Positions 36,507 through 48,735 of a DNA stretch of 64,000 nt are shown here, one piece after another. The notes beneath the pieces are model-generated. The model saw nothing but the letters and a program-made list of their open reading frames with translations. It was not told where the DNA came from and did no database searches. This DNA comes from Zygaena filipendulae. Its lineage: Eukaryota > Arthropoda > Insecta > Lepidoptera > Zygaenidae. Each line of letters starts with the position of its first letter. Positions within the stretch are counted from its first letter, which is position 1. Both the position numbers and the translations under genes were made by a program. Where the stretch lies: the NCBI GenBank assembly GCA_907165275.2, contig OU015660.1, positions 8,372,501-8,436,500 of the forward strand. The letters run 5' to 3'.

Positions 36507-37874
36507 TGAGAGGAAAACACATACGATAACGGAAGATAGAGGAGTAGTTCTTACTAAATGAGAAGAATAATTTTTTACGTACTTACACAAACATTTTTTT
36601 TAAATTATGTACATAGCTAAGATGCTTTGCAGAACCAATTTTTTAGGTTTAAAGAATCGAGCATATTATGTACCTATTTCAAGGGATCTGCATTTTATTA
36701 TGTGACGAAAAATGTGCTTGTGGATATTAAATAATATTTAGAACTGAAAAATATATTGTAAGTAGGACGTTATTGAAAGATGACATTAGTTCCTATTCTG
36801 TTCGACCTTGGTAATAATTGTTAAAAACTAAAAAAGTCTTATATCGACTGTTTGAATATCTAATCTTATACGTGCCTTCATTCGTACACTATGCTACTTT
36901 TGACAACTGCAACACACTCTTTATAGTTATAAAGTAATATGTTTTTGTTTCATGACTCATGAAAAGCGGTCACGGTCGATGCACTCCACTCCGACGCATG
37001 ACAATAATTTGGCCGTTGTCTTGGACGCCATATTGCGCCGCTTTATTGCCCAAACTTCACTCATTCACTCCCACAAATGATTTGTTCGAGTTTACGATAG
37101 ATATTAAATTGTTTATAGCCAACAACGTTTAGCTCTAATCGTTTTTGGCTGTGTTTCGTGAGAATTTACGCATCTGGCGTAGGTAATGGTACATTGGGAT
37201 TTTTATTGATACCTATTAGGTTTTTTCTCCTCGGTTTTTATTTAGAAATTTAAATCCAGTCAAATTCTTTTTTGTAGTTTTGGGGAAAAATAAATAAGTA
37301 GTATTATAATTTATTTTTGAGGCACAGGTCTTACAAGATGAAATGTGCTTTTTAAGTTATATACGTATAAGTTTTAATTTCAATGTATAGTGTAACCATT
37401 GTCATTAAAATTAATTTGCATGGTTGTTTGAAATTTTAGATTAAACACTGTAAAAGTTACAAATTAATAATAATAATAATAATATTTATAGTTATCAGTG
37501 AGTATAAGGCAAAGGTCCATTAAACAAGCCCTATGTATGATTTATTATAGAACACAGCTGTTCATTTAAATGAAATTAACAAAATGAATGTAGTTTAAAA
37601 TTTTATCTAACTAACTATAAAGTTATCTTATAATGGCATTATAAATTACACTAAGTAAAGCTTAATAAACTTAAGTATCGTGCTAGACTTACAAACGATT
37701 ACCACTTACCATGCTTACCTAAGTGGATTGACTCCTTAAATACACACTCAAGCCTTTCCACTCAGCTACTCCGATACAGCCTCATGGTCTGTTAAATTTT
37801 ATAAATTACCGCTATCTTTCAGCTAGCGTACATAACCAAAGTGGTTTCAGCAGAAGTAGATATGCTTGTTTGTT
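36507..37874. other. No gene seen
   Basis: AT-rich intron with an (AAT)n run at 37457-37481. A short CpG-richer stretch at about 36965-37045 (gacgccatattgcgccgctt) is otherwise featureless. Confidence 0.35.
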
Positions 37875-38109
37875 GGACATAGATAAGCAATAGTGTGCTA
37901 ACCCACATTGGAGAAATTTTGAGTAAATTAAAGTTTTAAATTTATAGCGTCATTTTGTTTCAACATTTTTATGTTCAATAGTTAGTTACATATTTAAACA
38001 ATGTAATAAACTAAACACACAATTAAAAAACGTTCTCTAACTCTCAATAAATCGTTCTGAATCAATAACTTTGTTTAGTGGGTTAACATGTTATTGCTTA
38101 TCTGCGTCC
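37875..38109. mobile_element. TIR element (MITE), about 235 bp
   Basis: ggacatagataagcaatagt g-tgctaacccac at the left matches the reverse complement of gtgggttaacatgttattgc ttatctgcgtcc at the right with few changes. The centre is AT-rich and non-coding. Confidence 0.7.
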
Positions 38110-38341
38110 TGTTGTGCTTTTGTTTTTTTTGTTGTGATTGTTTCAGTTCACAAAAACTTCCATGTAACATTTTTCCTATTGGTCGATTAATTAAGAATTC
38201 ATTGAAGAGGTTTTTGGGGAATGTATAGACTTGTTTTTTTTAAACTACTTATTTTGGTGGAATAATATGACACATTTCATTACAATAATATTATAATTTT
38301 ATGTACCTATCTATACATATATATGTGTTATATGACTAATG

Positions 38342-38425
38342 ACCAAATTGGTGTAAGTGGTTAGAATTCCGCGCCACTTTTGAGAGTACGAGTTTGATTT
38401 CTGGTAGAGGTTTAGCCAAAGGATG
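38342..38425 (+). repeat. Degenerate tRNA-derived SINE head
   Basis: attggtgtaagtggttagaa resembles an A box and gagtttgatttctggt a B box at tRNA-like spacing. The match is weak. Confidence 0.35.
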
Positions 38426-38691
38426 GTCTCACAAAACTTCCATAAGGGTCTTACAAGTGTCAAACTGGCGTCTATAGCGTTGCTAGCACCCGCTGTTGAT
38501 TTCTATAGCGGGTGGCACTAACATTCTATTGTAGGTATGTCTAAAATGTGGAAGAATTAACTCCAAATACATATTTACAGGTCTGAAAGCATACTTTATA
38601 AAAAACAGGATAAGCGAAAAAAAATAATATTATAAGTTCAATAGTTTTTCAGAATATGAAGAAAATTAATTCACTGAAACATATAAACATA

Positions 38692-39152
38692 GGGTAAAAC
38701 CCGGATAGTTGCCACACTTTTCGAAATCGTTTTATATCTCCCGGTACATAAATCAAAATATTTTATTTTTTAAACTGGCAAGTACTTTGGTTCTTTATCT
38801 ACAAATTTATTAAATGTAAAAGACATTATCTTTGAAATTTCCAGAGTATTAGCGATTTCTACGGACCTCTACTTTTTGTGACATCTATCCCATATATGGG
38901 ATAGTTGCCTAGTCCATATAAATTACATTTAGGATAGACGCCCCGTCGGGAAACAAGGCATCTATCCCGAAAAATCTTTGATCTCACCTTGCGTTCCCGT
39001 GCAATCGCACAGAGACATGAGACGCGGTCCACTTAATAGTAGTTGGAAAGTCTTTTGATAGATAAATAAAATAGCACGCGATTCATCTGCGAAACTAGAG
39101 TAATTACGATCGGGGCAACTATACCCCCAGGGCAACTATCCTGGTTTTACCC
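38692..39152. mobile_element. TA-flanked MITE, 461 bp
   Basis: gggtaaaacccggatagttgcc at the left and ggcaactatcctggttttaccc at the right (each 22 bp, shown as whole arms of 20 plus 2) are inverted copies with one mismatch, and TA lies immediately outside each end. A TA duplication fits Tc1/mariner-type integration. Sub-terminal gatagttgcc words recur inside. No transposase frame is present. Confidence 0.8.
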
Positions 39153-39153
39153 T

Positions 39154-39400
39154 ACACATAGACAAATCTTTATTCGGCATCACAAAAAATTAAAAAATAT
39201 ATGACAAAATTTGACACTCAAACAACATTCGCCTAAAAATTTTTGCGATGCCGAAATGGACACCGACTCAGCATATACTGTCGCGTAAAACGCGGCAGCG
39301 CTGATTTGCAGCGGAGGATAAGGGGATGCGTCCGCGCGATATCCGACCGCATGTCTGCCCGCCAACTTAAAACAATAAAATACGTAATAGTAGATTAATT
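39154..39400 (-). repeat. LINE-type 3' end, minus strand
   Basis: cacatagacaaatctttatt cggcatcacaaaa is the same end type as at 34582. A GC-rich segment (39290-39365) belongs to the same unit or a neighbour. It directly abuts the TA-flanked MITE. Confidence 0.45.
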
Positions 39401-39589
39401 CATTAATTATATTATTTATCCATTGATAGATATTAGATACACAGATATATAGCAATAATTTTGATAATAATAGAGAGAATAATAAATAAATAATTATAAT
39501 ACTCACATAGCAAGAGGTACACATCATACATACTATTAAATAAGAAGATTATTCAAATAACTTTACATCATTACAACTTCATTCACAAT

Positions 39590-40496
39590 TTACCTACACA
39601 ATACACATAGCTGACCAATACGTATACCTACAATGCACGCACCGCGCACACAGCGAGCGATACATCCGCTGCGCTGGTCAGCTCGATCGAACGACGATCG
39701 AGGTGATTCATCAGATACCGGCGCGCAGCTATCTATGTGTAAAGCGATTGAGACACGAGTGCCTGCACAGGTTTTCTGTTTGATTGGTTTATTTTGTTTG
39801 ATTTTTTTATTTTTTTGGACATGTTTGTAATGGTGCCTACTTTCAACCCTAAAAATATTTGCCACAACTTATATGTATATGCGAAATGACTTTTTCCCCG
39901 ACCTAATATAAAAATTCTGCCATCGGTTTTTATTATATGAAAATATATTTGAAGTTATGATATTTTGTATCAAGTGGTTCTAGTTTGTCCTTTGTATACG
40001 CTCTAAGACCGGAAGAGAACCTTAGTCCTAATTTATGTTGTTGTTTTTTCTTACAGTAAAGTTCTCTACATTAAGGTAATTTAAAACGATGCTCAGTGGT
40101 AGTGACACTACAATTCACTGTACATACATATAGATCGTCTCTTATTCGTATAAACAACCCTCTTCAATCTGATGTCCGATCGTTCTGAGGGTCCACACTT
40201 ATCACTCCCGACACCGTTGTTCAGATTCATCCTCGATAGTTCTTTTGGGGCCCTAAAATATTTCATAGATTAGGTAAGCTTGATAAGTATAGGAATAACT
40301 TTTACTGATATAAACGTGAGAAGTGATTTTTAAAGTAAAACTTCTTTTACGCACGCACGGTAGTAAAATAAATCGTTGCTTTACGTGATACATTTAAAAA
40401 TTTTTAGAGTGAGTCCTTTGACAGGTGACGTAAGTTGTAACAAAAAATAAAAGCTTTCAAAAAAGAATGCTTCTTGCGTTATACCTAAGTAATACA
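39590..40496. other. No gene seen; CpG-rich patch at 39635-39775
   Basis: The patch (gcacgcaccgcgcacacagc ...) has open frames on both strands but no domain. The inner palindrome cgatcgaacgacgatcg is visible. Confidence 0.3.
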
Positions 40497-40711
40497 TCCT
40501 GACTAATATTATAATTACGAATGTGAGTTTTTCTTTTACTTACCTACTTGTTTGTTTATTTCGCTATCCCGTCTTGACTACTCAACCGATTATAATAAAA
40601 TTTTGCATAAACGTTGTCAGGGGTACAGAAAAGGACATAGAGTAAGTTTTAGCCTGAAATTTTTACAGGAAATTCGAAATTAATGCAGATGAAACAGCGG
40701 AGAACCGCTAG
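40497..40711 (+). mobile_element. Helitron-like element, body A
   Basis: It starts A|TCCTGACTAATATTATAATT and ends gaaacagcggagaaccgCTAG|T; the terminal hairpin is worn. Confidence 0.75.
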
Positions 40712-42264
40712 TAAAATAATTTCGAGAATCTAGGTATCTAAATGTAGGTTCAATTAGAGTTATTGCGTTTATAGACGAAAAATTGGCTCTAATATATTTT
40801 AAAATTCTTTCTTCTATTTAAAAACATTCTTATTGTACGCTCAAACTCTTCACTAACATACCTTTAGATGCAAGTAGGTACCAAAAGAGTATTTTTATCA
40901 TTGGAAAAAATATTTAGTAACTAGTCCCTTTTGTTGAAAACTTTGAAAATAATATTTCCAATGCTGGTATTGGATTAAGCGAAAATAAGTTTTAAAAGTT
41001 CACGATCTTAATAGAATTTTGAAGTGAAACGTGTTTGGAATAAAATTTTATTGGTAGGTACTTATATTCTGTTTCAAATTCTTTACTGTAGGTACCTACT
41101 TCGCTTGCAGCTGACCACTGTAATTATTTTCATCTTGTAGTGTATACTCTGTGTAATTAAAGAAACGCTTCAAAGCTCTTTTGCGCACGAAACAACCTGT
41201 AAGTACAAGACGCTTTTGTCTTTTGTTTAACTTGGTTAATTATTTTCCATATCTTTTTTTTTCATTTTCAAATTTTTGTAACCTGACCGTCTCATCCCTA
41301 AGTTTCGTCTTTGCTTTAACCTTTGGGATTGAATTACCCAACAATTCTATATTATAATTGTGTTTTATTTAATTACCATCATTGTAACTTTACAATAGCA
41401 CTTTCGTACAAATTTCAGACAAAATTATGATTTTATATGTATAGATAACTTAAATTATATAATGAATTACATTTAATTATTTTAACTAAAAATAAAAACT
41501 CAAACTACGTGATTAAAATGTTGCTGTTATATACCTACGAGTGTAAAACCTATCTTGCCATTAATCCTCAGAGTTATTCCAGCATAAAGTTAAACAGAGA
41601 ATTTAAATACAATGGAAGCACAATTTATTAAAGTTTCTAGAACATTCCGACTTAAAACCCATTGAGTGCCGTTAGGCTACTCTTAATATACGTATTAACC
41701 TAGACCTACTTTTATTATTTCTAGCTATATGCAGTTATATACTGCTAGTAGTTGTGCCATGATACATAGGTACTTTTAATGGAGAATATGTATATTGTGG
41801 TATATTAATGAATGATTAAAAAACTCTAGGTACTTACCTACCTACACAAATCGAATAAGGGGCAGTTCTGATAAGGCCTATAGTAATTGGTTCATTAATC
41901 CATATGTAACTTCTATGAAAAACAAAAAAGAAATATATGAATATACCTAGTACCCGAGCCAGTTCGAAACAAACTTGACAAAATTTAAAATCATCAACAC
42001 TATCTCCAAAGACTCTCTCCTTTTGTTAGTTCTAAGTCCGTAACCCAACTAAGTGGAAGTTCAGTGAAACCGAATAGTAGATATGATCAATACTCAATGT
42101 AGATGTGATTGAAATCAATTGAATAATTAACTAATGAATTCGATTATCGATTACAGAACTTTGGTCGTATAATAATAATTTGATGGATAGCATAAACATT
42201 CATGGGACAATAATATCAATTATTAATTGAGATGAAATGCTTATTAGCTTTACCTTCGTGTTTA
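40712..42264. other. No gene or clear repeat seen
   Basis: AT-rich intron with many GTACCTA words and no other structure. Confidence 0.35.
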
Positions 42265-42479
42265 CTAGTTGTTCCCCGCGGCTTCACCCGCGGTAATTTC
42301 TGAGTTTCAGCGGGAATTCCGTGATAAAAGTACCTACCTTATGTTCTTCTCTGTATCTCTGACAATGTGCATGCAAAATTTCATGATGATTGGTTGAGTC
42401 GTTAAGGCGTGAAAGCGTAACAAACAGACAAAGAAAAACAAAATCACTCTCGCGTTTATAATATTAAGTTAGGTAAGGA
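42265..42479 (-). mobile_element. Helitron-like element, body A, full length
   Basis: In + orientation A|CTAGttgttccccgcggcttc ... gttaggtaaGGA|T. It includes gttaaggcgtgaaagcgtaa. Confidence 0.8.
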
Positions 42480-42704
42480 TTATCTGTCCTGTTAAAACTA
42501 ACGTTTTTACTTTCCTGAAGTCTTTAAAATTATAATTATGGTAATAGGTTGTACCTACTGGTATGTGATAGTAAATTTGTTTCCCTTTTTAAATTAATAA
42601 GGGATAAGCCTACGTCATTACCTTTAAATTCAATATAATTAAGCTCGGTAAGTCGGATGTTTAGTTGATAACTTTTGACATCTATATGTATACCGTGGAA
42701 TGGT

Positions 42705-42833
42705 TAACCGCTACCACTAGTAGTGGTAATTACGGTTAATTTGCTCAGTAGGTAAACCATATAAAATGAATTACGGATTAAACAATATCAGTAGGTATGC
42801 ACCTATAATATTATACCATACCATACCATACTA
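42705..42833. repeat. Hairpin and short CCATA microsatellite
   Basis: ttaaccgctaccacta / tagtggtaattacggttaa form an imperfect hairpin at 42704-42740. An (ATACC)n run lies at 42815-42832. Confidence 0.5.
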
Positions 42834-43500
42834 TCAATTTTATTATTTTGTGGAACTTTAACCAAAACTCATGCTGTTTTTTCAATAGATTAAAGTTTAC
42901 GATTTATATTTAGTGAATACTTTCATATTATTCATTAACCCGACAAAATGATCTAAAATAAATACAAAATTATTTCAATCTCATGAAAGGGTAAAGGTGG
43001 TAAATATTGTTCATCGAGTTTTCAGCGTCTCATAAATCATCGATTTATTATAAGTGTCATATTGAAAATTCCCTCAATAACACATTTAAAGCACACTATA
43101 GTCATACTATACTGAGTACAAAATAAGTACTAATATAACAAAACACAAAGCAATGTTGGCAACGCACCAGTGAAAAGACAAAACAATATAGCGAATGCCA
43201 AGGGTGTGTAAGGATGTTACATTGTTACACAATAAGGAAATATGTCTGCTTGGGACGTTTTGATACACGGTACGGAAAGTAGGAAAATATTTTTAAATTG
43301 ACACACGTCATATTATTGTGTTCATTTATTCTGATGCGTTGTATATGTACAAAGTTAAGGACGAACTGACTGACTTAATTGACAGACTGAGTGACAAATT
43401 AACGCATCATCCGAACTACTAAAACATTATATTATTTTGAATAGGGACCCTCCCTAGAGATATAGAATAATGTGTAATTTTAAACAAAAGGCGTAATATA

Positions 43501-43813
43501 TCTATATAATAAAAATTAATTTCCAAATGTGTTGCTAAGCGCATAACTTCCAAACGACAGCACCAAATTGGATAATTGTTTTTTTTTTGTGATCTTTAGT
43601 GTCAGGACAAGGTTTATATGTACCTATAAAAGAAGTTTGGAGATCCTGCGGGAATTCCGAAACTCACGCGGGTGAATCTCCGAAATGGTTGGACCGATAC
43701 TGGCGGGACTTTCACTGCTAATTACCTGATGTTATAAGGAATACATTAGGCTACTTTGGAGTTACTGCGGGAATCCCGAAACTCACGCGGGTAAAACCGC
43801 CGGGCACAGCTAG
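43501..43813 (+). mobile_element. Helitron-like element with duplicated core, inside a family C tail
   Basis: It starts A|TCTATATAATAAAAATTAAT and ends cgggtaaaaccgccgggcacagCTAG|T (hairpin then end). The core gcgggaattccgaaactcac occurs twice (43649 and 43766). Just downstream, aagaattgctcgtttaaaga (43826) is the end of repeat family C. Confidence 0.75.
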
Positions 43814-44156
43814 TTTTTATATAAAAGAATTGCTCGTTTAAAGATAATAATAGATATAACTTTAGATTAAACTCCAAGTAACAGTGTTATTTAAGTATTA
43901 TTTACAATCATTGATTGAATCGTTAGTTTTGCTGCATGACAAATATTAGACCGGATGTTGTTTGCAAAGCTATAGATCCAAGCACCAAATGTAACCATCT
44001 CGTAAATCAAATGGTTGCGGTTCATACAATCCACACATTACGGGTACATTGGCGTCACAGATCGTTGTTGCAATCTGTCACTATATAATGACATCATCTT
44101 ATCTATATACCTATACATATATACAGTATGTAGGTACATCTACGCGATATGTATTA

Positions 44157-44475
44157 CTAGCTGGCCCGCGTGGTTTTACCTATATCCCAGATTTGTACCC
44201 TCAAGGATCCAGTTACCAAAAACTCTGAAATACAAACATATCTCAGGGTTCTTTATTTGAAAAGAAAACGCCAAATATCGTTTTCTATGGCTCTAACTAC
44301 AATATTAACAGTACTTCCATGCTTTCCCCTCTTTCATTCCTTTAGGGGTGGAACTTTCAAAAATCTTGTCTTGGTGGTTAACTATAAGGAAGCCTTGTGC
44401 CAAATTTCATGTTTCACAGTTCAGTTAGGTGTTTATGAGTCGATGAAGAAGCTTCTTTATATAAAAAAAGTTACG
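44157..44475 (-). repeat. Divergent Helitron-like element
   Basis: In + orientation A|CTAGctggcccgcgtggtttt; farther in, cctttaggggtggaactttc and gccttgtgccaaatttcatg follow. The body differs from A, B and D. The frame at 44170-44478 is repeat-borne. Confidence 0.5.
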
Positions 44476-44576
44476 TAGTGTTATCTAAATCCTCCGTTCG
44501 TTTTTTTCTCGTATGTTAGTGTCTAATAACGATAATCGTAAAAGTGTAGAGCTTGTATGGAATTCATTATTGTTGA

Positions 44577-44625
44577 CTAGCTGTTGCCCGCAGCGCTTTT
44601 TGAGCGGTGCTTGAAAGTGCGTTAA
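44577..44625 (-). repeat. Helitron-like 3' tip
   Basis: In + orientation A|CTAGctgttgcccgcagcgct, then the signal is lost. Confidence 0.45.
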
Positions 44626-44944
44626 CCCCACGTTAACCCTGTCCGAAATTATTTAACACAAGGTTTACTGATCAAATACTTAGGTAATCTTAGTAAAAAT
44701 TAAATGTGTTCACGTAACGACTTTTCATAAAAAGGAAAAAAACATTGGATTCACTGGAGTGATTTCTTTTGAAATATATTGGATGAAAAAACAAAAAAAA
44801 ACACTAGATGTCGAATTTAGAACTCTTTTTCGGAGTCGCTTAAAAATCACCTAATACCTGCTGGCAGCAGTAGTCCTAGAATTACTAAAATATATACAAT
44901 ATTCATAAATATTAAAAAAAAAAAATTAAATATCTCGCTTAACA

Positions 44945-45139
44945 AATAAAATAAAGTCCCTTACCGCTGTCTGTCTTTCCCTATGTATAGTTAGATCTTT
45001 AAAACTACGCAACGGATTTTCATACAGTTTTCACCATTAGATAGAGTGATTCATGAGGAAGGTTGATATCTATATTTTATCCTAGAGTTCCCGCGGGAAC
45101 TCCTAAATTACCGCGGGTGAAACCTCGGGGGACAGCTAG
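44945..45139 (+). mobile_element. Helitron-like element, body A
   Basis: ctacgcaacggattttcata, ttcccgcgggaactcctaaa and the end gtgaaacctcgggggacagCTAG|T are clear; the 5' limit is approximate. Confidence 0.7.
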
Positions 45140-45536
45140 TCTCATATAATTTAAGACATTGGGTACCGAAAATTATTATTTAGCTGGAAAGTTCCAGAAC
45201 TAGATTTTTTAACATGCAGATACATAAAAACTTACTAAACTAGAACACATTATTTTAAGAGTTTCCTCATACTTATTATTTTTTATTTTCCCGTTCCAAA
45301 ACTACCTATATTTGTTACAAGATCTTTTTTTGGTTATCGTCGAAGTTTGTGTTTAAAAAAAATTACTGTTAAGAGTAAAATGTTTTTTTCGCCTTGCTTG
45401 TTTTTTTTTAGAATAATAAAAACACAAAAAACGTATCTAAGAAATGGTTACATAATGTAACCATTTGTCAGTATGTATAATATGGTATAGTAGGTATACA
45501 CGCGCACGAAATCTTTTGTAAAATAACTAGCCGGAG

Positions 45537-45684
45537 CCGTTAATTTTGGAGATCCTGCTGGAATTCTGGGATAAAAAGTAGATACCTACCCTATGTCCTT
45601 CTCGGTACTCTTGACAACGCGTATCAAAATTTCATGATAATCGGTTGAACAACAAAGTCACCTTTGCATTTATAATAGTAAGGG
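45537..45684 (-). repeat. Helitron-like element with deleted hairpin
   Basis: In + orientation A|CTAGccggagccgttaatttt. The gcggtttcacccgcg hairpin is missing, but ctatgtccttctcggtactc and tttgcatttataatagtaag remain. Confidence 0.65.
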
Positions 45685-45826
45685 TTGTGCATGGATCTTA
45701 AAGTTTATTTTGTATAATATGGATTTCAATATTATGGTAAACTGTATTCATTGGCACTATAGACGCCTGTCTTTGAAATGCGCTGTAGGACGCAAATAAC
45801 TGACTATAAAATCTATACATATTAAA

Positions 45827-46015
45827 TCTATACATACAAATTATGCTTAGTCCTGAATGACTGATGGATCAACGTACAGTCTAAACCGCTAATCGTAGAG
45901 ACCTGAAACTTGGAAGGTGACCCCTAAGGGGCTGAAAAGGTGTTGCAAAGTTTGTATGGAACAATTTCACGGGATCTTCGAATTTATCGCGGGTGAAATC
46001 GCGCGGGACAGCTAG
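45827..46015 (+). mobile_element. Helitron-like element, body D
   Basis: It starts A|TCTATACATACAAATTATGC and ends gtgaaatcgcgcgggacagCTAG|T. It shares tgatggatcaacgtacag and cccctaaggggctgaaaa. Confidence 0.75.
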
Positions 46016-46017
46016 TC

Positions 46018-46205
46018 AATAATATAAATAAGAATTGTTTTTTTTTACGCTTAAAAGCCTTAACTACTCAACCTATTATCGTGAAGTTTGGCACACACGT
46101 TGTCACGGGTACAGAAAAGGATATAGGGTACTTTGTATCTTGGAGTTCCCGCGAGTAGGTACCTACTCCGAACTTGTTGCTGTTGAAACCGCAATGAACA
46201 GATAA
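46018..46205 (+). repeat. Helitron-like copy, 3' end decayed
   Basis: It directly follows the D copy: cttaactactcaacctatta, gtacagaaaaggatataggg and gttgaaaccgcaatgaacag. Confidence 0.6.
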
Positions 46206-46261
46206 AGACGTTATGTCATAATTACGGTTACTTGTACTCATTGTAAATAAATAAAGTACCT

Positions 46262-46495
46262 AAAGCATTATTTATTTATTTAATCCTTTATTGACATAAA
46301 ATAACAATATTACAATACCTAAGGAAACGGACATCTCGTATTTTTGCAGTGATTTTAAATATTCAAATTCACTTAGGTACTTCGGATAATTATGTAATTG
46401 CACAACAAGAGGCATCCCACCTATGGGACACGGGGATGGTTTCTTAATAATATCTTTAATTTTATTTATGCTCACGTACAAGACAAAACGTATTA
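46262..46495 (-). repeat. LINE-type 3' end, minus strand
   Basis: (TTTA)n followed by atcctttattgacataaaat reads on the minus strand as a sequence ending with AATAAAGGAT and a simple tail. No coding part is recognised. Confidence 0.35.
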
Positions 46496-47890
46496 TGTAA
46501 TAGAAGTAGTTTTTTTTTTACCCTATTAATCATACACACATTTCAGGGTTTTTAACTATAAAAAAAATACTAATATTAAACTAAGTATATTTCTGATTTC
46601 TTACCTAAATATTAAACAAAATTTCACTTTTCCGGTAAGGCATTTTCAGCACTACTTTAAAATTTGACAGATTTGTCATTTAATAAATCATTTCATTGGC
46701 TTCTCCTTTTTTTAAAGCGATACTTAATTTTTTTTTGTAAAGTTTTAATAAAACCAAAACTTTATACGGCAGCTGGGTAGAATTTATAAAGCGCACTTTA
46801 ATAACACATGCCGAAGTTTGTTTAGAACTAACTCGGTCCAGTAAAAACGACCAAGATAAAATATTTTACGCGTCAAAAATGCTCGCTATATGCACCAGCG
46901 TCATGTTATGCTCGTGAAACTTCAACGATTCGTACATTCGAGAAATGGCAGATAAAAATTTAAGTCTTCCATACTTTTCCTTCCTTGAGAAGTTGCGCGA
47001 GTATTCAAGTGCCAATAAATTAAAGTTTGTCTTAGGAACAAGCTGGTATGTGCCCGTCAGAAATAAACTCATATGTGCAAAATCAAGTCACGAATTGTTT
47101 CATAACAGGTTACTCGTATACCGAACATGAAATTTAAAATTTTCGTGTATTACATTGTTGTTCAAGTTTGTATTTGTATAAAAATTACTTAATTTCGGTA
47201 CTTATTTTTGGGGTTAATTGAATGTAAAAAAAGTCATTTTGAGTAGGAAAAAACAAAAGTACCTACATAGGCAAATAACTTACATTTTTTTTTTATAGTT
47301 TCTTAAGTTGACATCGCTTCGACGAAGTTTCGGTCTGAACTAAAAACAAAAAAACACTTTCAGATGCGGTACGAGTAAGTTCGTTTCTCTTATCAAATCA
47401 GCAGATGAGCTTGGAATTATCTGAAGCAAGTTGCGAGTTTCATTTTTCATGACTGTAAATTTAATTTTTCATTTTACACAGTGTTGTCGTGACAAAGCGG
47501 AATTTTAATGCAATTTGCTAGTTACATCGCTGGGGCGAGGCAGAAAGCTTGCTGTGGCATTTTAGTTGCACTTACTAAGCTGAGCACTAACTCACGAGCT
47601 AAGCACTAAAGTGTCACGCTTTCTGGATAAATCTTAAAAATGCTCAACAAAATTTGCTTTGTAGAGCAGGTACCTAGGTGTTTGCTGTAATTGTATTCTG
47701 TTATGAGTAGAATACACAATAAAAGCACTGTACTAAAATTTCTATTTCCTTAGATTATTTTTAGATCGAAAAATACAATTTTTTTTTGGTAAACTATAAC
47801 TACATATTTTAATAAGTTTTACTCAAATAGATTTTTTTGGTTTTATTTGGAATTGTATTGGGAAAGCTTCATATTAATTTCACTTGCCCG
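46496..47890. other. No gene seen
   Basis: AT-rich intron. Overlapping frames on both strands at 46866-47130 have no domain and no splice context. Confidence 0.35.
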
Positions 47891-47965
47891 TTTGCCCCCT
47901 ATGATATAAAAAAAAAAATTCGTCATATTTGCGGAATTTACTTATGTTATGTAGAGACATTCTAT

Positions 47966-48274
47966 ATACAACGTGTTAATTAATTAACTGAAAACTAGAA
48001 AGTAGTTTGCTCAGAATCGACTTGCAAATCGATCGCACTATTTATTTATTTATTTTTTAATATAGGTTATATTTTTTCATTTTTACTAGTCCACGTCTAA
48101 ATTATTTATATTTGGCGCGTACGCTGCCCGCAGCAAAAAAAATCGACCCGGTAGGCGCGGGCGTAGCGCTTGGAATCGCGTAGATAGGTCACCTCCAAAT
48201 CATGCTATTGCTAATCATGCTATTGTTCATTTTTTAAAATGGGGTGTATCAGGTTTTCAGTTAACACGTTGTAT
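47966..48274. mobile_element. TIR element (MITE), 309 bp
   Basis: atacaacgtgttaa-ttaattaa-ctgaaaac (with 8 extra bases) at the left mirrors gttttcagttaacacgttgt at at the right. The inner part has a GC-rich patch (gcgcgtacgctgcccgcagc) and a direct repeat of aatcatgctattg (48197 and 48212). Confidence 0.7.
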
Positions 48275-48445
48275 TTACAACCACATCGAGAACGTAGGTA
48301 AATAATACACATATACCTATTACCAATAATTGATCGACATCTATGTCGATAGTAGGTATATTGTATATGCACATATAATTCATCCGTTGATGTGACATAT
48401 AGGTACTCTCGGATGCGTCACCTAATAGCGATAACGAAATTTTAA

Positions 48446-48640
48446 CTAGACGTATGTCTGTACATTGAAGATATTTAAAAGTTACCTAATTATTCATTTT
48501 AATATTGAAGAGTAATAAAAAAAAAGTGTTTTTTAAGTTTTAAACTGTATGTTTTAACACCCATCTCCAAAAACTACTGAATGGAAATTAGTGGAGTTTT
48601 TATAGTTGCCTTCCTTATAGGTACATAGAGTGTATCCGTA
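48446..48640 (+). repeat. Helitron-like body B fragment
   Basis: gtctgtacattgaagatatt and ccaaaaactactgaatgga are B-type blocks; the 3' end is missing. Confidence 0.45.
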
Positions 48641-48646
48641 TAGTTA

Positions 48647-48735
48647 CTAGTCGATTTCCCACGGTTTAGCTTGCGTTAATTTCGGAGTTCTCGTGGGAAT
48701 TTCGGGATAAATACCCTCTGTTACTCGGGAACATG
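48647..48735 (-). repeat. Helitron-like 3'-end fragment
   Basis: In + orientation A|CTAGtcgatttcccacggttt, then gttctcgtgggaatttcggg. Confidence 0.6.
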
